From: Butyricicoccus_A sp963620595
GTDB lineage: Bacteria; Bacillota; Clostridia; Oscillospirales; Butyricicoccaceae
NCBI GenBank assembly: GCA_963620595.1
Contig: CAVFAY010000008.1
Span: 27,716 to 91,715, forward strand
Direction: 5' to 3'
DNA length: 64,000 bases
Shown: one piece after another, positions 7,326-15,366 of the stretch
Position numbering within the stretch: the stretch's first letter is position 1
How the letters are laid out: each line of letters begins with the position of its first letter
Notes under the pieces: generated by a model
What the model saw: the letters and a program-made list of their open reading frames with translations, nothing else
What the model was told of the DNA's origin: nothing
The model's database searches: none
Program-made: the position numbers and the translations under genes

Positions 7326-8569
7326 AAATGAACGCCCTGCGCGGGCTTGATATTGCAGGCAAGAAAATTCTGTTCCGTCCGGACATCAATTCTCCGATTG
7401 ATCCGGTCACAAAGAAGATTGTCAACGAAAACCGTCTGAAAAAGAACGCGGTTACGCTGAAATATATGCTGGAAAACGGTGCTGCTGTTGCCCTGATTGC
7501 ACATCAGGGTGACACGCAGGATTATCAGAATCTGATTCCGCTCGAAGAGCACGCACAAAAACTGTCTGCCCTGACCGGTTATCCGGTACATTATATTGAC
7601 GATGTTTGTGGTCCGGCGGCAATTGAAGCAGTGAAAAACCTGCCGGCAGGTGAAGCAATTATTCTGGGCAACCTGCGGTATCTGGGAGAAGAACTGTCTA
7701 CATTCTCCAACTTTGTCAAGCTGAAGCCAGAAGACATGGGAAATGTATGGCATATCCGCAAGCTCTCTCCGCTGTTTGATCTGTATGTCAACGATGCCTT
7801 TTCTGCCGCACATCGTGATGCCCCGTCTATGGTTGGTTTCCCGCACTTCTTACCTGCAGCGGCTGGTTTCCAGTTCTTTGACGAGTATGCCGCTCTGGCA
7901 TCCGTCAAGGACGGCGCACAGCATCCATGCATGTTTGTGCTCGGCGGAGCAAAGATCTCCGATGCCTTTGGTATGATGGAATCTGTGCTCAAGAACGGTA
8001 CAGCGGATAAAATCCTGACCACCGGTGTCACCGGCATCATTATGCACATTGCGAACGGCGTGACATTTGGTGAACCGCAGATGAAATTCCTGCGCGACCG
8101 CGACATGCTGACCTTTGTAGAAGCAGCAAAGAAGTATCTCACAGAATATTCAGACCGATTTGAGCTGCCGCGCGACCTCGCCTATAATAAGGATGGCGTG
8201 CGTGTAGAACGCACGATTGACAATCTGCCGCAAGACGCGCAATTCATTGATATTGGTGCGCAGACGATTGCTGACTATCAGGCTCTGCTGGCATCCGCAA
8301 AAACCATTTTCGCCAATGGTCCTGCCGGCATCTATGAGCAGGAAGGCTTTGACATCGGCACACGCGGTATCTGGAGCGGTATTGCTGACAGTGAGGCATA
8401 TTCTGTCATTGGCGGCGGCGACACCGTATCTAGTGCTACCAAGTTTATCGATCTGACCAAGATCAGCTATGTCTGCACCGCAGGCGGTGCCATGGTTCGC
8501 TTTATGAGCGGCAAAAAGCTCCCGCTGATTGCTGCTATGGAGCAGGCTTACGAGCGACAGAAGCTGTAA
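7316..8569 (+). CDS. Archaeal-type phosphoglycerate kinase
   Basis: A 417-residue two-lobed kinase of the PGK family, closest in motifs to archaeal enzymes: FRPDINSP near the N-terminus, NDAFSAAHR, VLGGAKISD, FANGPAGIYE, GGGDTVSS and a C-terminal AGGA loop. Several positions differ from the family norm: the ENLRF/ENVRF motif is GNLRY (residues 118-122), the S-H-L-G-R-P or AHQSRP loop is AHQGDTQDY, and STGGGA is CTAGGA. The expected reaction is transfer of the acyl phosphate of 1,3-bisphosphoglycerate to ADP. The deviations and the operon context leave room for a related acyl phosphate. Start ATG 7316 overlaps the GAPDH gene; ATG 7328 is an in-frame alternative. Confidence 0.82.
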   Translation: MEIKMNALRGLDIAGKKILFRPDINSPIDPVTKKIVNENRLKKNAVTLKYMLENGAAVALIAHQGDTQDYQNLIPLEEHAQKLSALTGYPVHYIDDVCGPAAIEAVKNLPAGEAIILGNLRYLGEELSTFSNFVKLKPEDMGNVWHIRKLSPLFDLYVNDAFSAAHRDAPSMVGFPHFLPAAAGFQFFDEYAALASVKDGAQHPCMFVLGGAKISDAFGMMESVLKNGTADKILTTGVTGIIMHIANGVTFGEPQMKFLRDRDMLTFVEAAKKYLTEYSDRFELPRDLAYNKDGVRVERTIDNLPQDAQFIDIGAQTIADYQALLASAKTIFANGPAGIYEQEGFDIGTRGIWSGIADSEAYSVIGGGDTVSSATKFIDLTKISYVCTAGGAMVRFMSGKKLPLIAAMEQAYERQKL

Positions 8570-8744
8570 GTCATACAAATTTTCGTCTATTCTCTATTCT
8601 ACTCTATTCCACATTCCCGCAGTGTCTCTCACCGGACGCTGCGGGTGAAAATCAAGTAAAACAGCACTTCTCTCCACACCTCATGTACGAAGACACACAG
8701 TTTTATCTACGAATCTGCTTTCTCACATTGCCATTTTTTCTCTT

Positions 8745-8787
8745 CCCTGTGTTCCTGGACCTGTGGGACACAGGGATTTTTTATTTT
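8745..8787 (+). terminator. Terminator after the PGK operon
   Basis: CCCTGTG (8745-8751) pairs with CACAGGG (8769-8775), followed by a T-rich run. An earlier GC hairpin at 8616-8645 (CCCGCAG with CTGCGGG) lacks a T-run. The rest of 8570-8810 shows no gene. Confidence 0.6.
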
Positions 8788-8810
8788 TACCTCTTTTCAG
8801 AAAATTACCA

Positions 8811-8839
8811 TTGACAAGTGCACGCTTGTTTGTTATAAT
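8811..8839 (+). promoter_or_regulatory. Consensus sigma-A promoter for tRNA-Val
   Basis: TTGACA at 8811-8816 and TATAAT at 8834-8839 have a 17-base spacer, matching the consensus exactly, 24 bases before the tRNA. Confidence 0.9.
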
Positions 8840-8862
8840 ATTAATATACTGTTCAGCAGTAC

Positions 8863-8938
8863 GGACACTTAGCTCAGTTGGTAGAGCATCCGCTTGACGT
8901 GCGGAAGGTCAGCGGTTCGAGACCGTTAGTGTCCACCA
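8863..8938 (+). tRNA. tRNA-Val (GAC)
   Basis: A 76-base cloverleaf: acceptor GGACACT/AGTGTCC, D-arm AGCTC...GAGC, anticodon stem TCCGC/GCGGA with loop TTGACGT (anticodon GAC), T-loop TTCGAGA, discriminator A and encoded CCA end. Confidence 0.95.
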
Positions 8939-8941
8939 GAG

Positions 8942-8979
8942 CAAACACCCTGAAACCCGTATGGTTTCGGGGTGTTTGT
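8942..8979 (+). terminator. Terminator after tRNA-Val
   Basis: CAAACACCC-T-GAAACC pairs with GGTTTC-GGGGTGTTTG immediately after the tRNA 3' end. From here to 9081 no gene is visible. Confidence 0.75.
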
Positions 8980-9081
8980 TTGCTTATATGAGAATTTCAT
9001 GAACTTTTACACTTTCTCATCCTCTGTCAAATGCATAATATACGCCATATTTCCTCTGCTCGATTCCAGAAATGCGTGCAT

Positions 9082-10023
9082 TTATCGTTCTTTCCCGCCC
9101 TGTTTTGCAAACTGCTTCGGCGTCATACCAAAGGTCCGGCGAAATACCCGATCAAAATATCCTACATTATCAAATCCAACGGAAATCGCAATGTCCGATA
9201 CGGTACTGTGTGAAAACAATAGTAATTCTTTTGCTCGATTCAGTCGATAATCGTTGAGATAACCGACCGGCGATGTCTGCATACCAGAGCGAAAACTGCG
9301 CAATGCCACGCTCTTACTGATGTTCGCAGAACTTGCAATGTCATCCAATGTAATTTTTTCTGCAAAATGATCCCAGATAAACTGCATCATCTTTCGCAGG
9401 CGTGCCTGTGCCAAAATATTTTTATTTTCCTGCTGTTCAGACTTCTCTTGATACAAATAATGAAACAATCTCGTCCATAATTCTGAAACGCCCGCCTGTA
9501 TCCGCAGTTCTATTAAATCTTCTTCAGACAGACAAATATTCACAATGTGGTGATATAAATCCCGAATAGAGTGTTCCCCTTCCTGTGTCTGACGCATCAC
9601 AACAAATGGCTTTCCGTGCAGAATGATAGGTCGAACATATTTTTCATAAATTAAAGAATATTGCGGCGCAATAATTTCCGGTAAAAATAAAATATCCGAA
9701 AAAACGCATCGTTCCTCTCGACGTTTCTGTGGCGCTTGGTATTTATGTATCACACCACTATTGATAAAGAAAGTATCCCCTTTTTGCAGTTCTATTGTTT
9801 CTTCCCCAATATGGCATTCAATTGCTCCCTGCAAAATTTCAACAAATTCCAATTCGCTGTGCCAATGCCACTCTACGGTTTCAAGCAGATTCCAATTAAA
9901 ACGCTCTTTATAATACTGAAACGGAAATCGTTCCGTGCCATGCTGCTTCATCTCTCGAAGTGTTTCGTCCGTTACAATATGTACATCTTTTTCTGTCAAC
10001 TCAGTAATAAAATTTCTTTCCAT
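9082..10023 (-). CDS. AraC-family transcriptional regulator with cupin sensor domain
   Basis: About 313 residues: an N-terminal cupin (HWHSELEFVEILQG, EGDTFFINSGVIH-type motifs, about residues 45-120) that would sense a small molecule, and a C-terminal pair of AraC helix-turn-helix motifs (about 205-305) ending in VGYFDRVFRRTFGMTP. The frame opens at 10059, but ATG 10023 has a GAGAGG ribosome site and is preferred. It sits alone between tRNA-Val and the divergent NYN gene; no sugar-utilisation genes adjoin it, so its target is unknown. Confidence 0.85.
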   Translation of the reverse strand: MERNFITELTEKDVHIVTDETLREMKQHGTERFPFQYYKERFNWNLLETVEWHWHSELEFVEILQGAIECHIGEETIELQKGDTFFINSGVIHKYQAPQKRREERCVFSDILFLPEIIAPQYSLIYEKYVRPIILHGKPFVVMRQTQEGEHSIRDLYHHIVNICLSEEDLIELRIQAGVSELWTRLFHYLYQEKSEQQENKNILAQARLRKMMQFIWDHFAEKITLDDIASSANISKSVALRSFRSGMQTSPVGYLNDYRLNRAKELLLFSHSTVSDIAISVGFDNVGYFDRVFRRTFGMTPKQFAKQGGKER

Positions 10024-10105
10024 TTTCTCATCATCCTCTCTAGGATTAAATTTTATCATACTTTGTTCAAATAATACAGCTATACTCTTTATAATCAGAT
10101 AAAGA

Positions 10106-10134
10106 TTGAAAATTCATCTAAAATACGCTACAAT
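10106..10134 (+). promoter_or_regulatory. Sigma-A promoter of the NYN gene
   Basis: TTGAAA (10106-10111) and TACAAT (10129-10134) with a 17-base spacer, 35 bases before the start codon. Confidence 0.65.
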
Positions 10135-10168
10135 ATTCTTAACAATCTTTCACGAAAGGAACTTTTTT

Positions 10169-11566
10169 ATGACTCAAGACTTTGAAACCGTAATAGAACC
10201 CGCATCAAATCCTATTTATCACGAAAAAAGCTCTACCAATACATATTCTGTCATTTCAACCATTGCTTTTTTAATTGGTGTTCCAGAACACATTTTTAAA
10301 AATGTACACGAATCTCCTGATATAGAAATATATCAAAAATTAAAATTCAATCGAAATGCCTGCATCATTCGCGATCTATGTATGGTGCGAACCGCAATTA
10401 TTCGCCACTTTAAACGCATCAACCAAGAAGTTTTTCACAATTATCGGTTATTATCTTCCCTGAAAGAATATATTCCGGTGGAATGCATTCATGAACTGGG
10501 CAATTGGGGTATCAATCTGTTGAAGAAAAACACGCGGTTGGCGCAGTATATCGTTGACATCAATAAATATATTTCTGATCGAATCAACAATTGTAAAAAT
10601 TTGTTTCCGCTCTGGCTGGAATGGGAATACGTCAAAAGCATCTTTATTATGCCGGATGGCTTGACAGAACCGGGTACCAAGCAGGCATCTGACGCATACT
10701 ATGCATCGTTTGAATGCTATCCATATCAGATGTACATCAACTGGGTATTTTTCCAGAATGACGGAAATATTTTGTACAACGACAAGAAGTTTGTTACGCT
10801 TCTGTACCGTTGGCATGAGGACGATTTTTCCGATCTCAATAAGGTATCCAATGTAGACAACTCGGTAAAGAACAATATTTATGACTTTTTGTCCGAAAGC
10901 CGCGATACCGTCATTGTTGTTGACTGCGAAAACTCCGATCCATATGATTTGTGTGCGACGCTTAACAATCTGGAAGACTATCTGCGCGATAAAATTTCCA
11001 AAATTATGTTATTTGATGACGTGCACACCTCTTCTGCTTGGAAGGTATTGCAGGAACACACGGATATTCCCATCGAACGCATTGAGGTCGCGCGGCTAAA
11101 AGAAGATAAATCTCTTGTCGACACCCATATGACCGCCAATGTTGTGCGCGAATTTTATGCCAATCACGTGGATTCGTTTGTCATTGTTGCCAGCGATTCG
11201 GATTATTGGAGCGTCATCAGCACTTTGAAAGAAGCACGTTTTCTCGTTATGGTCGAACACGAAAAATGCAGCGGAAAGCTAAAGGAAGCACTGGATGACA
11301 GCGGAATTTTTTACTGCTATATTGATGATTTTTATTCCGGATCCGGCAAGGATATTAAACTGACTGCTATGTTGGCAGAAATGAAGCAGTATCTTGCCGA
11401 TCACATTGATTTAAATGTAACAGATATGATGGCTTATCTGTATACCTCTACACGCGCTGTTATGTCGGATACAGAAAAGCATCAGTTCTACCAGAAATAT
11501 GTGAAATCGCTATCCCTTGTCATCGGTGATGACGGCACTGTGTCGATTCAAATCAAAGGCAAATAA
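10169..11566 (+). CDS. NYN-domain (PIN-like nuclease fold) protein
   Basis: A 465-residue protein. The N-terminal 240 residues are mostly helical and not assignable. The middle carries a NYN/PIN-like fold, with the acidic motifs VVDCENSDPYD (about residue 248) and VASDSDYWSV (about residue 340) that coordinate metal in this group. NYN proteins are predicted RNases, so RNA cleavage is the likely activity; substrate unknown. Start ATG 10169 follows AAAGGAAC; the upstream extension lacks a ribosome site and would overlap the promoter. The HD-Nudix gene starts only two bases after its stop, so the two form an operon. Confidence 0.75.
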   Translation: MTQDFETVIEPASNPIYHEKSSTNTYSVISTIAFLIGVPEHIFKNVHESPDIEIYQKLKFNRNACIIRDLCMVRTAIIRHFKRINQEVFHNYRLLSSLKEYIPVECIHELGNWGINLLKKNTRLAQYIVDINKYISDRINNCKNLFPLWLEWEYVKSIFIMPDGLTEPGTKQASDAYYASFECYPYQMYINWVFFQNDGNILYNDKKFVTLLYRWHEDDFSDLNKVSNVDNSVKNNIYDFLSESRDTVIVVDCENSDPYDLCATLNNLEDYLRDKISKIMLFDDVHTSSAWKVLQEHTDIPIERIEVARLKEDKSLVDTHMTANVVREFYANHVDSFVIVASDSDYWSVISTLKEARFLVMVEHEKCSGKLKEALDDSGIFYCYIDDFYSGSGKDIKLTAMLAEMKQYLADHIDLNVTDMMAYLYTSTRAVMSDTEKHQFYQKYVKSLSLVIGDDGTVSIQIKGK

Positions 11567-11568
11567 CG

Positions 11569-12378
11569 ATGATTTATACCAAACTAACCAAGTGCGCATT
11601 GCAGCTCGCCTATCAAGCCCATCAGGGACAAACAGACAAAAGCGGCCTTCCCTACATCCATCATCCGCTTCATCTTGCCGAGCAAATGCCGGATGAAACA
11701 AGCACGATTGTTGCTTTGCTGCATGATGTCATAGAAGACACTCCGATGACTGCGGAAGATTTGCGGCGCGCAGGTATTCCCGCATCCGCTGTGGAGACTA
11801 TTTGTCATCTGACACACCGCCCGGAGATTCCTTATTTGGATTATATCCGTGCTTTGCGCAGTGACCCTATTGCCGTGCGCGTCAAACTCGCAGATCTTGC
11901 CCACAACAGTGATCTCTCGCGGCTGGAAACTATTATACCAAAAGATCTGCAACGCAGAGAAAAATATCAAACAGCGATTCAAATTTTGAAAATAACCGAA
12001 GTTGTTGCCGCGTTAATTTGGCAGGACAACCGATTTTTGATTTGTCAGCGCCCTGCCAACAAGGCGCGCGGATTGCTGTGGGAGTTTGTCGGTGGAAAAG
12101 TAGAGGCTGGTGAAACCAAGCCGCAGGCATTGATTCGAGAATGTCAAGAAGAGCTTGCCATTACACTCTCCGTCGGCAATGTCTTCATGGATGTCACACA
12201 CTGCTATCCGGATCTGACGGTGCATTTAACTCTGTTTCATGCAACAATAGCACCGGGTACACCGCAGCTACTTGAGCATCACGATATGCGCTGGATTACG
12301 CCAGAAGAAATTGATCAATTTGATTTTTGTCCCGCAGACATTGAAATTTTGAAGCAAATCAAAGCATATGCGCAATAA
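11569..12378 (+). CDS. Fusion of RelA/SpoT-type HD hydrolase and Nudix (MutT-like) domain
   Basis: A 269-residue protein with two nucleotide-handling domains. Residues 1 to about 140 form an HD domain like small (p)ppGpp hydrolases: YIHHPLH, LLHDVIEDT and KLADLAHNSDL supply the metal-binding His and Asp residues. Residues about 142-269 form a Nudix domain with an intact box (GKVEAGETKPQALIRECQEEL) of 8-oxo-dGTP-diphosphatase character. HD and Nudix are common singly; this fusion suggests a nucleotide-sanitising or alarmone-turnover protein. Substrates are inferred only. Translated directly after the NYN gene. Confidence 0.82.
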   Translation: MIYTKLTKCALQLAYQAHQGQTDKSGLPYIHHPLHLAEQMPDETSTIVALLHDVIEDTPMTAEDLRRAGIPASAVETICHLTHRPEIPYLDYIRALRSDPIAVRVKLADLAHNSDLSRLETIIPKDLQRREKYQTAIQILKITEVVAALIWQDNRFLICQRPANKARGLLWEFVGGKVEAGETKPQALIRECQEELAITLSVGNVFMDVTHCYPDLTVHLTLFHATIAPGTPQLLEHHDMRWITPEEIDQFDFCPADIEILKQIKAYAQ

Positions 12379-12391
12379 TATGATACAGAAA

Positions 12392-12420
12392 AACAGGGTC
12401 TGGCAACGCCAGACCCTGTT
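12392..12420. terminator. Bidirectional terminator between HD-Nudix and leuB
   Basis: A perfect 13-bp stem with loop AAC (AACAGGGTCTGGC pairing with GCCAGACCCTGTT) lies between convergent genes. Confidence 0.85.
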
Positions 12421-12441
12421 ATCTTTCTCAGCTCAAAGGAA

Positions 12442-13518
12442 TTAACCCTTGATATTCTCGCAAACAATTGCACCCATCTCGGAAGTGGACAGAACCTTCT
12501 CGCCTTCCTTGGCAATGTCAGCGGTGCGATGACCATCATTCAGTGCTTTTTCAACAGCCGCTTCGATGCAATCAGCTTCTTCACCCAGACCGAACGAATA
12601 GCGCAGCATCATAGCACAGGACAAAATGGTTGCAATCGGGTTTGCAATGCCCTTGCCTGCAATATCCGGTGCAGAACCGTGAATCGGCTCATACATACCC
12701 AGCTTAGTCTTGCCGATAGAAGCAGACGGCAGCATACCAATCGAACCGGTAATCATGCTCGCCTCATCGGACAGAATATCGCCGAACAGGTTGCCGGTCG
12801 TGATGACATCAAACTGACCCGGATTGCGAACCAGCTGCATTGCTGCATTGTCTACGTACATATCCTGATACTCAACTTCCGGATACTCTTCACGCAGCTT
12901 ATGCATAGTCTCTCGCCATACACGGGAAGTCTCCAGTACATTTGCCTTGTCCACGGAGGTCAGCTTCTTATTGCGCTTCATCGCCATATCAAATGCACGG
13001 CGACCGATGCGCTCTACCTCTGTGACAGAGTAATTCATATCGTCCCAGCCAGTCTCACCCAGTTCGCTCTCACGGCGACCGCGCTTGCCAAAGTAAACGT
13101 CACCGGTCAGCTCACGGCAAACCAAAATGTCAAAGCCATCACCGATAATTTCCGGCTTAATCGGGCAAGCATCTGCCAGAGCAGCGTGCATCTGCGCCGG
13201 GCGCAGATTGACAAACAGCTCCAGATTGGAACGCAGACCTAACAGTGCGCGCTCCGGACGCTTATCAGACGGAACACTGTCCCACTTCGGGCCGCCAACG
13301 GCACCCAGCAGAACAGAATCCGATGCCTTACAAACATCCAGTGTCTCCTGCGGCAGCGGAATGCCAAACTTGTCAATCGCATTACCGCCTGCATAGCACT
13401 CGGTAAAGTTGAAGGTGTGGCCGAACTTCTCGCCAACGACCTCCATTGCCTTCATGGCTTCTGTAACGATTTCCGGACCGATGCCATCGCCCTTAATGAC
13501 CGCGATATTGTACTGCAT
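12442..13518 (-). CDS. leuB: 3-isopropylmalate dehydrogenase
   Basis: A 358-residue NAD-dependent enzyme catalysing oxidative decarboxylation of 3-isopropylmalate to 2-oxoisocaproate, third step of leucine synthesis. It shows the beta-decarboxylating dehydrogenase features: GDGIGPEI at the N-terminus, LLGAVGGPKWD, the substrate arginines in LLGLRSNLELFVNLRP, catalytic Tyr/Lys region, the DNAAMQLVRNP metal/NAD site and PIHGSAPDIAGKG. Last gene of the leuA-C-D-B operon; its ATG shares one base with the leuD stop codon (TAATG). Confidence 0.95.
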   Translation of the reverse strand: MQYNIAVIKGDGIGPEIVTEAMKAMEVVGEKFGHTFNFTECYAGGNAIDKFGIPLPQETLDVCKASDSVLLGAVGGPKWDSVPSDKRPERALLGLRSNLELFVNLRPAQMHAALADACPIKPEIIGDGFDILVCRELTGDVYFGKRGRRESELGETGWDDMNYSVTEVERIGRRAFDMAMKRNKKLTSVDKANVLETSRVWRETMHKLREEYPEVEYQDMYVDNAAMQLVRNPGQFDVITTGNLFGDILSDEASMITGSIGMLPSASIGKTKLGMYEPIHGSAPDIAGKGIANPIATILSCAMMLRYSFGLGEEADCIEAAVEKALNDGHRTADIAKEGEKVLSTSEMGAIVCENIKG

Positions 13519-14015
13519 TATTTGTTTTCCTCTCTTTCTTTCAAGCTCTTGAGCAGACCGCCTGCAGAAATAATGTTCTGCAGGAACGGCGGGAATGCTG
13601 CCGCCTGAAATGTTTGACCAGTCGTGATGTCGGTGATAACACCGGTATCAAAATCGACCTCAACCTCATCGCCTGCACTGATAGCATTGGCAGCCTCTTC
13701 ACTCTCCATAATCGGCAAACCGATGTTGATGGAAGAACGATAGAAAATACGAGCAAAAGAAGATGCGATAACGCAGGAAATGCCATTGTCGCGAATAACC
13801 TGCGGGGCATGTTCACGAGAAGAACCGCAGCCAAAGTTCTTGGTTGCTACCATGATATCGCCCTTCTTTACGTTCTTGACAAACTCGGTGTCAATATCCT
13901 CCATGCAGTGGGTAGCCAATTCTACCGGATCTGCAATGTTCAGATAACGTGCCGGGATGATAACATCGGTATCGACGTTATCGCCATATTTAAAAACAGA
14001 ACCTCTTGCTTTCAT
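13518..14015 (-). CDS. leuD: 3-isopropylmalate dehydratase small subunit
   Basis: A 165-residue swivel-domain subunit of isopropylmalate isomerase, pairing with LeuC to convert 2- to 3-isopropylmalate. The DTDVIIPARYL start and the NFGCGSSREHAP loop are diagnostic. The short length matches the bacterial/archaeal small subunit common in Clostridia. Lies 14 bases after leuC and overlaps leuB by one base. Confidence 0.95.
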   Translation of the reverse strand: MKARGSVFKYGDNVDTDVIIPARYLNIADPVELATHCMEDIDTEFVKNVKKGDIMVATKNFGCGSSREHAPQVIRDNGISCVIASSFARIFYRSSINIGLPIMESEEAANAISAGDEVEVDFDTGVITDITTGQTFQAAAFPPFLQNIISAGGLLKSLKEREENK

Positions 14016-14029
14016 GTGTAAAACCCTCC

Positions 14030-15292
14030 TTAGTCCAGCTCTGCCGGATCGGTAATATAGCCGGTGACAGCAGAAGCTGCTGCGACAGCCGGATTGGCGA
14101 GATAAATCTCAGAAGAAACATGTCCCATACGACCAACGAAGTTACGGTTGGTGGTAGAGATTGCCTTCTCATCATGTGCCAGAATGCCCATATGACCGCC
14201 CAGACATGGGCCACAAGTCGGCGTAGAAACAATTGCACCTGCTTCAACAAATATCTTTGCCAGACCTTCTTCGATGCACTGTAAATAAATTTCCTGTGTT
14301 GCCGGAATGACGATGGTACGAACGTTTTTCTTTACCTTTCTGCCCTTCAGAATAGCAGCAGCGTCGCGCATGTCCTGAATGCGGCCGTTGGTGCAGGAAC
14401 CTATGACAGACTGCTGAATCTCAATCTTGCCCAACTCGTCTACAGTCTTGGTGTTCTCCGGCAGATGCGGACAAGCAACCGTCGGACGCAACTCAGACAG
14501 ATTGATGGTGTATTCCTCATCGTACTGTGCATCCGGATCTGCTGCAAACTCGGTCACTTCACGATTGACACGATCCTTAATATATGCACGGGTCTTATCA
14601 TCTACCGGGAAGATACCATTCTTTGCACCTGCTTCAATTGCCATGTTGCAAATGGTAAAACGATCATCCATGGTCAGCGAAGCAACGCCGTCACCGGCAA
14701 ACTCCATCGAACGATACAGTGCACCGTCTACACCGATCTTGCCGATGATGTGCAGGATAACGTCCTTGCCGGAAACATACTTCGGCAGAGAGCCGGTCAG
14801 GTTGAACTTAATGGCAGACGGAACACGGAACCAAGCCTTACCGGTTGCCATGCCTGCTGCGAGGTCGGTAGAACCAACGCCGGTAGAGAATGCACCCAGT
14901 GCACCATAAGTGCAGGTATGGGAGTCAGCACCGATAATCAGTTCGCCAGGACCTACCAGACCCTTTTCCGGCAGCAAGGCATGTTCAATACCCATCTGTC
15001 CCACGTCAAAGAAATTGACGATCTCATGCTTGCCGGAGAAATTTCGGCAGGTCAGACACTGTTCTGCGGACTTAATATCCTTGTTCGGTGCAAAGTGATC
15101 CATAACCAGTGCGATCTTTGTCTTATCAAATACGTGCTCAAATCCGGCCTTTTCCATCTCGCGGATTGCTACCGGACCTGTAATATCATTTGCCAAAGTC
15201 AGATCCAGATCTGCCTCAATCAGCTGGCCAGCGGTTACGCTTTCCAATCCTGCATGGCTTGCGAGGATCTTCTGTGTCATTGTCATTGCCAT
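14030..15292 (-). CDS. leuC: 3-isopropylmalate dehydratase large subunit
   Basis: A 420-residue aconitase-family subunit with [4Fe-4S] ligands in the GSCTNGR and PTCGPCLGGH motifs, and the substrate region GADSHTCTYGALG. It works with LeuD. Length matches the LeuC2-type (about 420 residues) rather than the longer enteric form. Start ATG 15292 follows GAGGAGG; an internal ATG at 15286 is possible. Separated from leuA by 74 bases that hold a hairpin. Confidence 0.95.
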   Translation of the reverse strand: MAMTMTQKILASHAGLESVTAGQLIEADLDLTLANDITGPVAIREMEKAGFEHVFDKTKIALVMDHFAPNKDIKSAEQCLTCRNFSGKHEIVNFFDVGQMGIEHALLPEKGLVGPGELIIGADSHTCTYGALGAFSTGVGSTDLAAGMATGKAWFRVPSAIKFNLTGSLPKYVSGKDVILHIIGKIGVDGALYRSMEFAGDGVASLTMDDRFTICNMAIEAGAKNGIFPVDDKTRAYIKDRVNREVTEFAADPDAQYDEEYTINLSELRPTVACPHLPENTKTVDELGKIEIQQSVIGSCTNGRIQDMRDAAAILKGRKVKKNVRTIVIPATQEIYLQCIEEGLAKIFVEAGAIVSTPTCGPCLGGHMGILAHDEKAISTTNRNFVGRMGHVSSEIYLANPAVAAASAVTGYITDPAELD

Positions 15293-15317
15293 AGGTGCTT
15301 TGCCTCCTCTATGTATG

Positions 15318-15353
15318 AAACAGCCCCGCCTGCCAAAACAAGCAGGGCTGTTT
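15318..15353 (-). promoter_or_regulatory. Hairpin between leuA and leuC
   Basis: AAACAGCCC and GGGCTGTTT flank a partly paired interior. On the minus strand only a short T-run follows, so it may be a weak terminator or an mRNA-stability hairpin inside the leu operon. On the plus strand it is followed by TTTTTT, but no plus-strand gene precedes it. Confidence 0.4.
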
Positions 15354-15366
15354 TTTCTCTTCCAAA

